Assembly (NCBI GenBank): GCA_910589415.1
Contig: OU342630.1
Coordinates: forward strand, 86,672,186-86,736,185
Length of the DNA stretch: 64,000 nt
Source: Malachius bipustulatus
Lineage: Eukaryota > Arthropoda > Insecta > Coleoptera > Melyridae
Reading direction: 5' to 3'
Each line of letters begins with the position of its first letter. The stretch's first letter is position 1. This document shows, one piece after another, positions 1 through 9,918 of the stretch. Under the pieces are notes generated by a model. It ran no database searches, was not told where the DNA came from, and was given only the letters and a program-made list of their open reading frames with translations. The position numbers and the translations under genes were made by a program.

Positions 1-245
1 TTGAATTTCAGCAACTTTAACCCTGTGATGATTTCTATTTGATCCGTGCGGAGGCCAAACTCTAAAAATTCATAAAATCAACTTTGCTGGCAGATATCTA
101 CAGTTAGGCAAAAGATATTAAGCTGCACTTTTTATAACACCTTAAGAATATAATTCTCTTTTCCACTATGTAAAAATGAATATAGGTACCATTCTTTTAA
201 ATTTTTTTAAGAAAAATCGCCATATTTCCTTTCATGTCAAAATAA

Positions 246-259
246 CGCCCTCTAGCGGC
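246..259 (-). promoter_or_regulatory. CTCF-like motif (candidate)
   Basis: The minus strand reads GCCGCTAGAGGGCG, which fits the core CCxSYAGRKGGC of CTCF insulator sites. Motif match only; the same string could be a relic of a dispersed repeat. Confidence 0.25.
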
Positions 260-549
260 TGCGATGGTAAAAAAATGAAAAATTCGAAAAATTTAGTCGA
301 CAAAGGAAGAAAAACTCTTTGAAACGAGACTAATATTGTTAAATTCCGTTGAGGTTAACCGGAATAATCGACTGTTCAATAAACAAAATTTTGACGTACT
401 CCCACCACTTTATTTTTGAGGTTATGACAAAAAGTTTCGAATTAAAAAAATCCATATTATTTGGGGATCAGACTACATGTGTTTCGAATACACCCTTAAT
501 TGAAAAAATACGGAGAAACTACCCATTTTCCATTCTGTCATGACTATTT

Positions 550-563
550 CGCCCCCTAGCGGG
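550..563 (-). promoter_or_regulatory. CTCF-like motif (candidate), second copy
   Basis: The minus strand reads CCCGCTAGGGGGCG, a second CTCF-like match in the same orientation about 300 bp from the first and about 2.2 kb upstream of the KLF6/7-type exon. Motif evidence only. Confidence 0.25.
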
Positions 564-678
564 AGTTATAGAAGCTCAAAAATATTTTCCAGCGATTTTT
601 TAGGGTCACTTTCCTTTTCAAAAATTTTACCCTAAAGCTGTGTGATGAGCTGTTCCTGAGATATTGGCGTCCATTCTT

Positions 679-1420
679 AAGGTGGATCCACATCAATACA
701 AATTTTCGTTGTGCGTTGTTTTTGACATAAATTTGCTCGTGTGCGGCGGAATATTCATATATGGTGGACTGTGCGCCGCAAATACCCGCAAACATTTTTG
801 CAACGAACGACGCACACGATCCGATGAGCTGTCGGTTTTCAACCAACTTCAAAGGGATTTTCTCCGCACAGTGATATTAATGTGGACGTGATCAGTGTTT
901 GTGTAATTTTTTACTAGATATTTTGACTACTTTGTTAATTTTACAGTCTTTTGCTTTTGATTTTCCTCTTTTGTCAATTGCTTTTCCTAATTTGTCAAAT
1001 GCTTTTTCCATTTATCAAACATCAGTGCGTGATTTTTTAATTGAAATTCCTCTTCTGTCAAATAAGATTCCTTTTTTATCAAATATGCTTTTTCAGTATT
1101 TATTATACTGTCATATTGCACGTAAATAGGAAAAGCAATTGACATATAAAGTGAAATTGATTTGACATAACAGGAAATTGATTGATGAATCCATGACTAC
1201 AATCGTTGATAGATAGAAAAATAAGAAAATCATTAGCGAATGTTATTATTTCAAATATCGATGATCCGCATCCCACAAGTCGATTCGCGCGTACAACGAA
1301 CAAGATATAAAAATTACGTGGTAAAATATTTCATCAGATTTAAATTTATGGCGCAAATTTTTCGCTGAATTTCAACACACAACGCACAACGAAAATTTGT
1401 ATTGATGCGGATCCACCTTT
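679..1420. mobile_element. Non-autonomous DNA transposon with ~45-bp inverted ends
   Basis: The left end (AAGGTGGATCCACATCAATA and onward) is matched in inverted orientation at 1376-1420 with very few differences over about 45 bp. The interior has GTGCG/GCGCC-rich stretches like those in the element at 8834-9345, whose ends also read GTCCACA...TGTGCG, so the two probably belong to one family. A different repeat (941-1233) is inserted inside. No transposase was seen. Confidence 0.6.
941..1233 (-). repeat. Truncated copy of the TTTGTCAAwTGCTTTTCC fold-back repeat
   Basis: This stretch matches, in reverse orientation, most of the fold-back repeat at 6052-6395, including the CAGTGCGTGATTTTT segment, the TACTGTCA...GCACGTAAAT centre and the GATTGATGAATCCATGACTA segment. 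It stops where the second copy has its outer arm, so it is truncated. It sits inside the inverted-repeat element 679-1420. Confidence 0.6.
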
Positions 1421-1965
1421 AGATGCCCACCCGGTACTGTGGACTGCCTAGCTTAAGGGGTAATAAGGTAATCGATTGACTAATCATATCATTCGTGTGA
1501 TATTTCTCATTTTCTCAAGTGTCCGTCGGAAAATATTTTTTACTTTCAATTTTAGGAAAACAAAAATTCATAGAAAGTTGTATGACTAATATGAACTCAA
1601 ATGAAATAACAGACAAAAGGAGTATTATTGTGATATTAAATTTATGAATAAATAATATTTTTTGTAATTACTTTTTTTACTAGAATGTACTTTTTGTTTA
1701 TTATGATATGTAGATATGTCATTTTACTCATTTTATTGTTACTCACGGTAGCAGTTTGTATTTTAGTGCACAGGTCTAACTTGTGCTGCCAATGTGCACT
1801 TTCAACTACAATCAATGCACACAGGTAAATTGACAGTGTCTTTCAGGATACAGGTAGGTACCTAATTTCCAAAATATTTAGAATTTTTTTAACTAATAAT
1901 AATAGAAATACCTAATAATATTGACTAATACCGATACTCGGATACCTGTAACAAGACGCGCATCA
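1421..1965. other. No gene seen
   Basis: AT-rich non-coding sequence without ORFs, inverted repeats or tandem arrays that I can support. Confidence 0.6.
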
Positions 1966-2400
1966 TACCTAGATGACAATTTTTATGAGCTTTTTGCACT
2001 GGCCGCACGGCGCGCTGGCACCGACGATAAACGACAGGCTGCCTGAGCAAGGAAATTCCTGCAAGAGCTGGGGTACGTAGCAGCGGTTCGGCAACGTCGG
2101 CTTATCGCCATGCTGCTTCCTCATGGCGCAATTGTCGCGCGCAGCGATCGAAACATACCGCCGTGCCAGTGGCGCCCCGACGGCGGCATCGCGAATCATA
2201 TCCTGCATCTCCAGACCAGCGACGGTTCCAGGCGAGCGACCAACGAACCAGTCATTCAGTCGCGCCGTGAGGCTCCCGTTAGAAGCGTGTGTGTACGTCA
2301 TTCTCCAAGCATACGACACCTCGGAGTTCCATCCTGCTGTTCTGTTATTTACATACTGATAACCGCGCGAAATCAACCGTGTTCGTTGTCGTAGTGATAG
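1966..2400. other. GC- and CpG-rich block with a long minus-strand open frame
   Basis: Composition changes abruptly here from AT-rich to clearly GC-rich with many CG dinucleotides, and returns to AT-rich after about 2400. On the minus strand a frame is open from about 2406 to the TAG at 1969 (at least 135 codons), with G/C favoured at third positions. It has no ATG at its upstream end, but an AG at about 2407 could be a splice acceptor. The predicted peptide has five cysteines in its C-terminal half and matches no family I recognise. It lies 370 bp upstream of the KLF6/7-type start, so a CpG-rich promoter or 5' exon region, a divergent unrecognised exon, or transferred DNA are all possible. 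Confidence 0.4.
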
Positions 2401-2766
2401 ATCCGGATCCTACTTCTAGCGGAATCGAATGCACCCTGCGGGATTCGCAGCCGTTTTGGTGTAAAGAGACGCATTGCGTTTCTCTCTACGTTGTGTTTCC
2501 AGGGCCTATAATATTGCGGATGCTTGTACTGTTTCATATATGACCCGTTGATATTTTTCTTCACTGTATTAATAATCTAGCGCTCTTTCTGACTTGGTGT
2601 TTGTGTTAATGTTTAGGTTAAGGTTATGATTTGCCGGTGTCTTGTTGTTATGTGACCGTGGATATTTAACTACCTCCACACCAGGATTCGCTGACATCTG
2701 AATGTGTTGTTTATTTGATAGTGTCTATCTGTGCAACAATAATAATTGTGACTTGTAAAACCGACA
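2401..2766 (+). promoter_or_regulatory. Probable promoter / 5' leader of the KLF6/7-type gene
   Basis: Intermediate-composition non-coding DNA directly before the KLF6/7-type start codon. The start context is ACA-ATG-G (A at -3, G at +4), which is favourable for initiation. I cannot place the transcription start; the role is inferred from position only. Confidence 0.4.
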
Positions 2767-2868
2767 ATGGATATACTGCCCAGCGTTGGAATCTTCAGGG
2801 AACTCCAGGACATCCATGACACGGGCTATTTCTCCGCTCAGCCATCCCTGGATGATCATTGGCAACAG
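2767..2868 (+). CDS. luna: First coding exon of a KLF6/KLF7-type (Luna) transcription factor
   Basis: This 34-codon exon encodes the conserved amino terminus of Krueppel-like factors 6 and 7 (Luna in Drosophila). The stretch [16 protein letters not shown] followed by PSL and ending in WQQ is the hallmark of the acidic activation region of that subfamily. Members act in the nucleus as sequence-specific regulators through three C-terminal C2H2 fingers that bind GC/CACCC boxes. The frame ends in phase 0 at CAG and is followed by GTAAAT, a good splice donor. I recall that vertebrate KLF6/7 also break after WQQ, before a TCLELERYL-like continuation. The ATG has A at -3 and G at +4. No continuation or zinc-finger exon was found in the other 61 kb, so the first intron is probably very long. 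Family assignment is confident; the ortholog name is by resemblance. Confidence 0.85.
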
Positions 2869-2874
2869 GTAAAT
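2869..2874 (+). promoter_or_regulatory. 5' splice site of the KLF6/7-type exon
   Basis: The sequence CAG|GTAAAT directly follows the last conserved codon of the exon. It agrees with the metazoan donor consensus and with an intron position after WQQ. Confidence 0.7.
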
Positions 2875-4452
2875 TGGTTTTTTAATTATGCAAAATGACC
2901 CTAGATTGACGAAGTCGTTCAGAATGGGAAGGAAGCATCATAAGCTGATACGAAACAAGCCGGAAAATTCTTTAACTATGCGGGTAGGGAAGGTATCGGA
3001 TCAGACCATCAGGAAATGAATATAATTCCAGCATCCATCCAGCAGGAAATTTCCGTCCTTTCATCTTTCGATTCTAGAAGCTTTAATTGGGTAAAAACGG
3101 TTATTAACAGGTTAATGTTGCCGAGCCATTACCTATCCACCTACTTCTTATTCAAGGCGAAGTAGGTATTTGAGTTACATAAACAGGAATTTCATTCACC
3201 TGATCCTGTAGTAATGTAGCTAAATAACAGGTACAATAAATTAAAGATTAGATAAAAACAGTTACGTCAACTCTATTTATAACCCACCTGTAAAAATTCA
3301 TAGTCGTCGTTACCTGTCTCTGAGAATCTGCAATTTATTATCTCCAATTCATAAATAATAGTTGCTGATGCGAAAGCAAACTATCCGAACGCTGTTTTTC
3401 TTAATTTTCATGATGCATACTTACTTATCTAGCATTATAGGTACCTACTCCCTACCTACCCATTGTAGCTAAAACCGAGGCCAACAAAACGAAAGGTCCT
3501 ACAAGTTTTGGCATTTTGGTATCTGCATCTTTTGCAATAATTTCAAACTAAGTACTTAGGTACCTACGTGGGTACCTTAGGTAGTAAGAATTTTAATAAA
3601 AAATGGACAGTTAAGTAATCTAGTAGGTATGTATATTAATGTTTCTATGTTTTATATATTATGTAGGTATAAATAAATGTGTATTAAGTTCTGCTTGCCT
3701 CCTATAAATATGTACACCTATACTTTTTTAACTAACACTTATCAGAAAATATGTAAAACGATACGATAACGATGACAAAAAGATCAATTAAAACCCAGAT
3801 GATTACTTACACCTTCTGGAATGTATTTAATCATCGTAACATTATACTTACGAACGAACCTTACCTGTGGTGTATACGAGGTCGTGTTTGTTGTGTTTAT
3901 TGCAATCACTATTTGCATATAACTTATGACATGGATGTTTGTGCAATGAGTCACCGATTAATTCAAATAATAGATAGGAATAATAATAGAGAAAAGAGAA
4001 GAATCGTGGTTATACCGGTTTTTGTTTATAAGTACTTAATGACCCTTACTTCCAATTATAATAATAATCGTAAATCAAGCTGACCAAAACAATCATTGAC
4101 ACGTAAAGATTATGACATAGTTTGGCTTCTGGTTTATTACTCGGGTTCAAAGCGGCTGATCGATATAATAGCAATAAAAACAGTTCCGTTTATTTAAACG
4201 GAAAGATAAGCCAGTCGGACTCTTTCATATCTTATCGGAAAAATTAAAATATCCTGAAGAAAATAAAAGTTTTTTTTTCATTGGCTGCATGAACCTATTG
4301 ATTTTATAATACCATTGATGTCACTTTTATTGTAAGTAATGCGGTAATCCGGTATTCTATATTAGGTACATAAAATTAATTCCTATTTGTGCAATGCTTA
4401 TAAATAACGAGATAATTAAGCCCATCGGCGCATATACATACAGGGTTCGAGA
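2875..4452. other. Probable intron; no gene seen
   Basis: AT-rich sequence with scattered GGTACCTA-type runs. The open frame at 3772-4083 has no recognisable domain and its composition matches the background, so it is not called. Confidence 0.55.
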
Positions 4453-4530
4453 CAGGGTTACTGGAAACTGGGTACATTCCTTTGGTGATCTGATAAAACA
4501 AGAGGCAAAAGGTAAGGAGTAAATTGCATC

Positions 4531-5712
4531 CAAAATGCACCATCACTTATGTCCACCCCCGAAATAGAGGTTGATTTTGAAAATGAAAAATTGAAACTTT
4601 GAGAATTCGTCTAATATGGGACCATATTAAAATGGCATACTTAATCAGTTTCATTAATTTTTTTTTGTTCTTGCACTAGCGAGAGCACTAGCGATAAAAA
4701 ACCTGCTCGTAAAAAACTGTAATAATAAAAACACAAATAAAGAATAATTAAATAAAATACATAAAATATGGAAATTTAAGAATTACTGATATATTATGAT
4801 GTGTAATAAAGTGATCAATATTCGGATCAATATAAGCGGAAAAGGGTAGTGTTAGGGAATCTGTACACTGTCTGACAACCATGCAGTAAAATTCTACTAA
4901 TATCGATTGACCACACACCTGAAGACAGGCTGGAAGGGTGAAGGTGAAAGAGACAATAATAATTGCAAGAAAAACCTCCCCCAGTGCCAGCACCAGCACC
5001 AGCACCAACATCAACATCAGCAAGTCAGTCGAATTCGAACAGTCGAAGATATGAATTCGAGAGAATCATAATAAAGGGACGGTCACCGGAACAACCTTAC
5101 AAACTGGTCCGCGTCGTTTCATAATAATTAAAATTACATAACTACTTACCTTATCTTTAACTTCACAAATCATCAATAATTAAAATCAATAAAATTACAT
5201 AAAAATTTAAAGTGTGTTATTTGATTAATTAATAAATAAAAAGGGAGTTAAAGAAAGAGAAAGAATCAGCCCGTTCAGGTAGGTATCATAAATTCTTGAG
5301 TAAACTGAGTAAGTAACGGAATATTCACTACTATTTATTCAGTTTCCTCAAGAATTTATGATACCTACGCTTTTCTGATTTTATTGATCACTTTATTACA
5401 CCTACCCTTTTCAGATTATATTGATCGCTTTGTATTACATACCATAATCACTACAATCATTATACCAACCTGTCATTTCCATATTTTGATGTATGAAAGA
5501 AAACTCGATTTTTTTTTCGCCACTTTCTCGCTAAATTAAAGGTTTTTATGGCTAGTGCTCTAACGAAAAAACAATAAATAATAATAATGAAACTGATCAT
5601 ACCATTCTGCGGTCCTAAATCGGAAATCCTCAAAGTTTCAATTTAATATCCTCGTTAATATCTTTAAAATAAACCTCTATTTCGAGGGTGGACATAAGTG
5701 ATGGACCACCTG
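4531..5712. mobile_element. Nested fold-back MITE with GCACCATCACTTATGTCCACC ends
   Basis: The left arm carries CATCACTTATGTCCACC, then an AAATAGAGGTT segment, TCAGTTTCATTA and a GCACTAGCGA motif. The right arm carries the same features in reverse order and orientation, ending near ATAAGTGATGGACCACCTGT. The arms are diverged. The middle holds a short CAGCACCAGCACCAGCACCA run at 4987-5006. Non-coding. Confidence 0.55.
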
Positions 5713-6052
5713 TACAAAACTCAATAGATTTTGAGATATTTCGATTTTCAATTTTTCTTAAAAAAATAGATTTAGGTAGGTAACAGATGTATTAAAATGT
5801 GATTTTAAAAGAATTACTTAAAAGAAAAAAAAAGTTTGCACTTTAAATTTTTGTATTTTTTTTTGCTGGAATACTTGTCCATCAACACTATGATCTTCCG
5901 TTTGGAATAAAACATACATACATACATAAATATCCGGAAGCGAGTCCGGAAGTATTTCGGTTTAGTGAAAATTTCAAAGAAAAACAAAAAAATAAAAAAC
6001 AAAATCGAAAAAATTTCAAATAAATATCTCGAAATCTATTGCGTTTTGTATA
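5713..6052. repeat. Short inverted repeat, CAATAGATTTyGAGATATTT arms
   Basis: ACAAAACTCAATAGATTTTG at 5714 is matched in inverted form by CGAAATCTATTGCGTTTTGT at about 6030. The interior is A/T-rich. It is probably a small non-autonomous element or the arms of a third nested unit. Confidence 0.45.
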
Positions 6053-6395
6053 CAGTCTTTTGCTTTTGGTTTTCCTCTTTTGTCAATTGCTTTTCCTTAT
6101 TTGTCAAATGAGTTTCTTATTTTTCTATCTATCAATGATTATAGTCATTGATTTATCAATCAATTTCCTTTTATGTCAAATCAGTTTCACTTTTTGTCAA
6201 TTGCTTTTCCCATTTACGTGCAGTGACAGTATCATAATATTGGAAAAGCATTTGATAAAAAAGGAATCTCATTTGACAAAAGAGGAATTTCAATTGAAAA
6301 ATCACGCACTGACGTTTAATAAATGGGAAAAGCATTTGACAAATAAGGAAAAGCAATTGACAAAAGACGAAAACCAAAAGAAAAAGACTAATGCA
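6052..6395 (+). repeat. Fold-back repeat built of TTTGTCAAwTGCTTTTCC modules
   Basis: The left arm (GTCTTTTGCTTTTGGTTTTC, then TTTTGTCAATTGCTTTTCC and TTTGTCAAATG) is matched in inverted orientation at the right end. The interior repeats the TTTGTCAAwTG and GCTTTTCC words many times on both strands. A truncated, inverted relative lies at 941-1233. Open frames here are by-products of the low-complexity repeat. Confidence 0.6.
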
Positions 6396-6704
6396 TTTAA
6401 TGAGGGCTACATTTACTCTCCTTACATCTTACATCTGCAGATCATCAAAGGAATGTATCCAATTACCAGTAACCCTGTTTATTAACCTTCAAATCAAATA
6501 ATACTAAATCAATATTGTGATAATAGTAAATTTGATTCCTCAATAGAAACAGCCGAGGAAACAGCTTATCAAATCAGATTCATTATAATAATTGATATAA
6601 ATACACCTAGAAATTTTTGCAAGACTCGACCAATACTGCAAAGTATACCTATACCTTAGTACCTACACTGTGTCCAAGATAAGAATGAACAGCATTGGGA
6701 TCTC

Positions 6705-7690
6705 GGAAAACCGGGGGGAGGGGGGGGGGGGGGGGTTGGCTGAATGGGGAAAAAGTTGGCCAACCAGAAGGACAATGCATTGGCAAGAAATAAATTTCAA
6801 AATTCAATTTTGATTTTTTAATTATTTTGAAAATCCCTCGGAATAACCGAATTACAAACAAAATTTGCAATTTTTGTTTTTCGGATTTATTGACGGTATT
6901 ATTGAAGATGGAGAACAACTGAAACCACATTTTCATTGTAGTTTGTAACCAGGTTTATTGTTGCAATGTCAGTTTTTATCTGATAATTCATATTTGCAGG
7001 GGTGGACTGAACTTCGATTTTTAAATACGGACCTAGATTTTTTATTGCAAAAATGGAAAGATATTTTACTTCTGACTTTATTGATATGTGCACACATGGT
7101 GGTTCAAACTTGTTTCGGACAATAGCTATATTGACATATCCATTGTAATTTCACCTTAATATGGATCTGTGCTATTATTAAACTTTTTGGACTTGTCGGA
7201 TTGTGATGACGATGAGTAATATAAGTCCAAGAAGATTAATAAGAGCACAGATCCGTATTGAGGTGAAATTAAACTGGTGATGTCAGTAGCTATAAATCGA
7301 AACACGTTTGAACCACACTATGTTGTGTGGCATATCATTAAATTCAGAATTAAAATATCTTTCAATTTTTGCAATAACAAATGCAAGCCCGTATTTAAAA
7401 AAAATGACGCGCAGTCCGGCCCTGCAAATATGAATTATCAAATATAAAAAACTGACATTGCGAAAATAAAGCTGGGCAATGATAATGTGATTTCAGTTTT
7501 TCTCCATTTTCAATAATAAGGTAAAAAAATTAGAAAATCCGAGAGGAAAACTAAGGTATGAATATTTTGTTTTTTTTTTTCAATATAGGTACCTAATTGG
7601 GAAATCAAAAATAATTTTTCAAATCACTTTCTGCCATTGCGTCGTCCTTCTGTTGCCAAATTTTGAATGAAACATGGGCGGGGGAAAAAC
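6705..7690. mobile_element. Large fold-back element with hAT-like CAGGGGTGGACTG sub-ends
   Basis: An imperfect palindrome extends from the G-rich left end to GGGCGGGGGAAAAACC on the right, centred near 7200. The best-preserved inner arms (6963-7461) contain GCAATGTCAGTTTTTATCTG and, inside that, CAGGGGTGGACTG on the left against CAGTCCGGCCCTG on the right. CAGGGGTGG ends are typical of hAT non-autonomous elements. No transposase was seen. Confidence 0.5.
6713..6735 (+). repeat. Exceptional guanine run (G6-A-G16)
   Basis: A 23-base tract of guanines broken by a single A. It can form a G-quadruplex in many registers. It forms the left tip of the fold-back element 6705-7690. Confidence 0.85.
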
Positions 7691-8041
7691 CTTTAAACGA
7701 GCCTTAAAAATATTTTATAATAATGCGAAACGAATATGGTAGACGTAGACGAAGAATTCAATACGTAGTCAACAGGACAATTATTTGTATTTATTTTTAA
7801 TAATATTTTTAATAATACTTTTATTAATATAACAAATTTATTATTACCTTCATTTATATTATTATTTTACGCTGTTTGTATTCAATTGCCTTTTAGATTT
7901 AGATTTTTGAAAATTCCAAGCCTCCCTCAAGTTCTTTAGGAAAAAGGAATTTATCAATTTTTATTATACCAATTATAGGTATAAGTAGGCAGTATTCCCC
8001 ACTAAATGACGATTAAAAGGTCTCCAAAATACCATTATCCT

Positions 8042-8112
8042 GTAGGCGTCATTGTCCATTGTTGGACATAGGCCTCCTCTAAGTTCCCCCATGTCTCTCG
8101 GTTCTGCGGGCC
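8042..8112 (-). pseudogene. 3' fragment of a non-LTR retrotransposon ORF2
   Basis: On the minus strand this reads as RETWGNLEEAYVQQW, which resembles the C-terminal tail that many insect non-LTR retrotransposons encode after the reverse transcriptase (…W…LEEAxxQQW). The match is about 70 bp with no other part of the element nearby, so it is a dead fragment. Confidence 0.45.
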
Positions 8113-8402
8113 GCCATTATCCAGTAATGTCATTTGGGATTAATAATTTTTAGTTAATTAACTAATAAGTAATTAATTATTATTGTTCAAGTGTGTTGAC
8201 GGGATGAAAATTAGAAATATGTAGGTAACTAACTTCAACAGGAGTGCATGGGAGTTGACTTAAGTAGAAAGTACTAAGTATTGCTCGGTAATTATGCAAA
8301 ATTTAATAATTCAGTATTAGGTTTTTAATTGTATTCTTATACATAGTTTGTAATTGAGAGAAGTCAACAAGTTCGAACCGTGTTGATAAAGTAAAGGATA
8401 TA

Positions 8403-9916
8403 CAGGGTGCACCATGTATCCTTCTCTATATTGCTATCTCCTTCTCCTGAACGCTAAGAGATACAGGGTCGGTTAAATTAGAGAAAAGATGCGCAGTTTT
8501 GTGGCCATCTCGAATCCGTCAAAACATGCAAGATATCTGTGACCGTTCCTGAAATATCCTGAAAAAACTGAAAAATCGAGATTTATTTCCCTCATATCTT
8601 TTTTATTATTGGAGATTAATGAATAATTTTTTGGGGACTTACATAAGCCGTCAAGAGCTATCCATCTGACGTTTCAAAAATTTTCAAGGCCTACTAGATC
8701 CAAGAGTTTTCACAGTCAACTTTCGTTTTTCTTATGGCCGCCATATTATTTTTTTATGTCGTTCGATATGAAAAAAATAATGGAAACCAAAAACTAATAA
8801 ACTTCAAAAAAAATTTTTTTAAATTTTTATTCTAAAGGCGCGTCCACACTAGCAAATAATTACGTTGTGCGTGGAATGTAGAATGCGCCGCAAATATTTG
8901 CGCCGCAAATTCTACATTGTTGATGCATAAATTTTTACGTCGTGCGCCGTGCGTCTCCGATCAACGCGTGCGTGCATGTCTGTACATGTTTATCAGAGTT
9001 CTTTTTCCTTTTTTCTATTTTTGTCGATAAGATGGTACATAACAATGAAAGCAGCATATTTCTTTTTCATTGCTATTAATGCATCAGAAGACATGATGCG
9101 ACCACGAAAACACTACTAATCATTAATAATACGTCCACACTAGAACAATGCTGCGGCGTAAATCGTTTGATGTTTATCAAAAAACCGACAACGAACGGAT
9201 CGCGTGTGTTGAATTTGGCGAAAACTTTTGTGTGCGGTTAAATGCGCCGAACGCGTCCATACTCGCAAAAATTTGTGAACGCACGAATAAATTTGCGGCG
9301 AACGCGACGCACAGCATAAATTTTTACTAATGTGGACGCCGCTTTAATTTTTCAAAGATAAACCTAATAAAAAATCGTCGAAAAACGTCAACATTTGTAA
9401 AATACGCCGAAATAGTGCTTGCCTTATGGTTTTTAAATTTATCTATGAAATTCGGTCTAAAAATGTGTCTTTTTTTGTAAAGAAAAAAGAAGAATAAATT
9501 TTTTTTTAATTTATTTTTTGAAGTTTAAATTTTTTTTGTTTTTATGATTTTTTATACCGAACAACATAAAAAAACACTATGGTGGCCATAAGAAAAACGA
9601 AAGTTGACTATGAAAATTCTGGGATCTAGTCGGCTTTGAAAATTTTTGAAATGTCAGATGGGTAGCTCTTGACGACTTATGTAAGTCCCCAAAAAATTAT
9701 TCATTAATCTCCAATAATAAAAAAGATATGGAAAAAATAAGAAATCTCAATTTTTCAGTTTTTTCAGGATATTTCAGGAACGGTCACAGATATCTTGTAT
9801 GTCTCGACGGAATCGAGATGGCCACAAAATTGCGCTCCTTTGGATTTGTTTAACCGACCCTGTATCTGTTAGCGTTAAGAGATAGCAATATAGAGAAGGA
9901 TATATGGTGCACCCTG
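8403..9916. mobile_element. TA-flanked CAGGGTG fold-back element
   Basis: CAGGGTGCACC at the left and GGTGCACCCTG at the right are each flanked by TA, as for Tc1/mariner-like target duplications. The arms, about 420 bp each (8403-8830 and 9500-9916), are inverted copies with moderate divergence, including GACCGTTCCTGAAATATCCTG and the TTGACGACTTATGTAAGTCC region. A different element (8834-9345) occupies the middle. Non-autonomous. Confidence 0.65.
8834..9345. mobile_element. Nested GTCCACA-ended element
   Basis: The left end AAAGGCGCGTCCACACTAG is matched in inverted form by CTAATGTGGACGCCGCTTT at 9327-9345. An internal ACGTCCACACTAG at 9131 suggests a second end inside it, so two copies may be stacked. 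The interior is rich in TGCGCCGCAAAT-like words. Ends and interior resemble 679-1420. Confidence 0.55.
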
Positions 9917-9918
9917 TA

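Larger units (their letters stand above)
1..678. other. Non-coding flank with no recognised gene
   Basis: AT-rich sequence with short open frames only, none with recognisable protein character. It holds two similar motifs of the CGCCCyCTAGCGG type, listed separately. Nothing else is supported. Confidence 0.6.
4453..6477. mobile_element. Composite fold-back element with CAGGGTTACTGG ends
   Basis: The first ~75 bp (CAGGGTTACTGG, then TACATTCCTTTGGTGATCTG) are matched in inverted orientation at about 6402-6477. Between these arms three other inverted-repeat units lie end to end (4531-5712, 5713-6052, 6052-6395), so the outer element appears to have collected nested insertions. No transposase was seen. 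No clear target duplication. Confidence 0.6.

Noticed and set aside
4748..5023. 91-codon minus-strand frame with a Leu/Val-Met run
   Set aside because: The run comes from a CAGCAC microsatellite inside a MITE.
6039..6485. 148-codon hydrophobic frame
   Set aside because: Arises from reiterated TTTGTCAAwTGCTTTTCC words in a fold-back repeat; the opposite strand is equally open.
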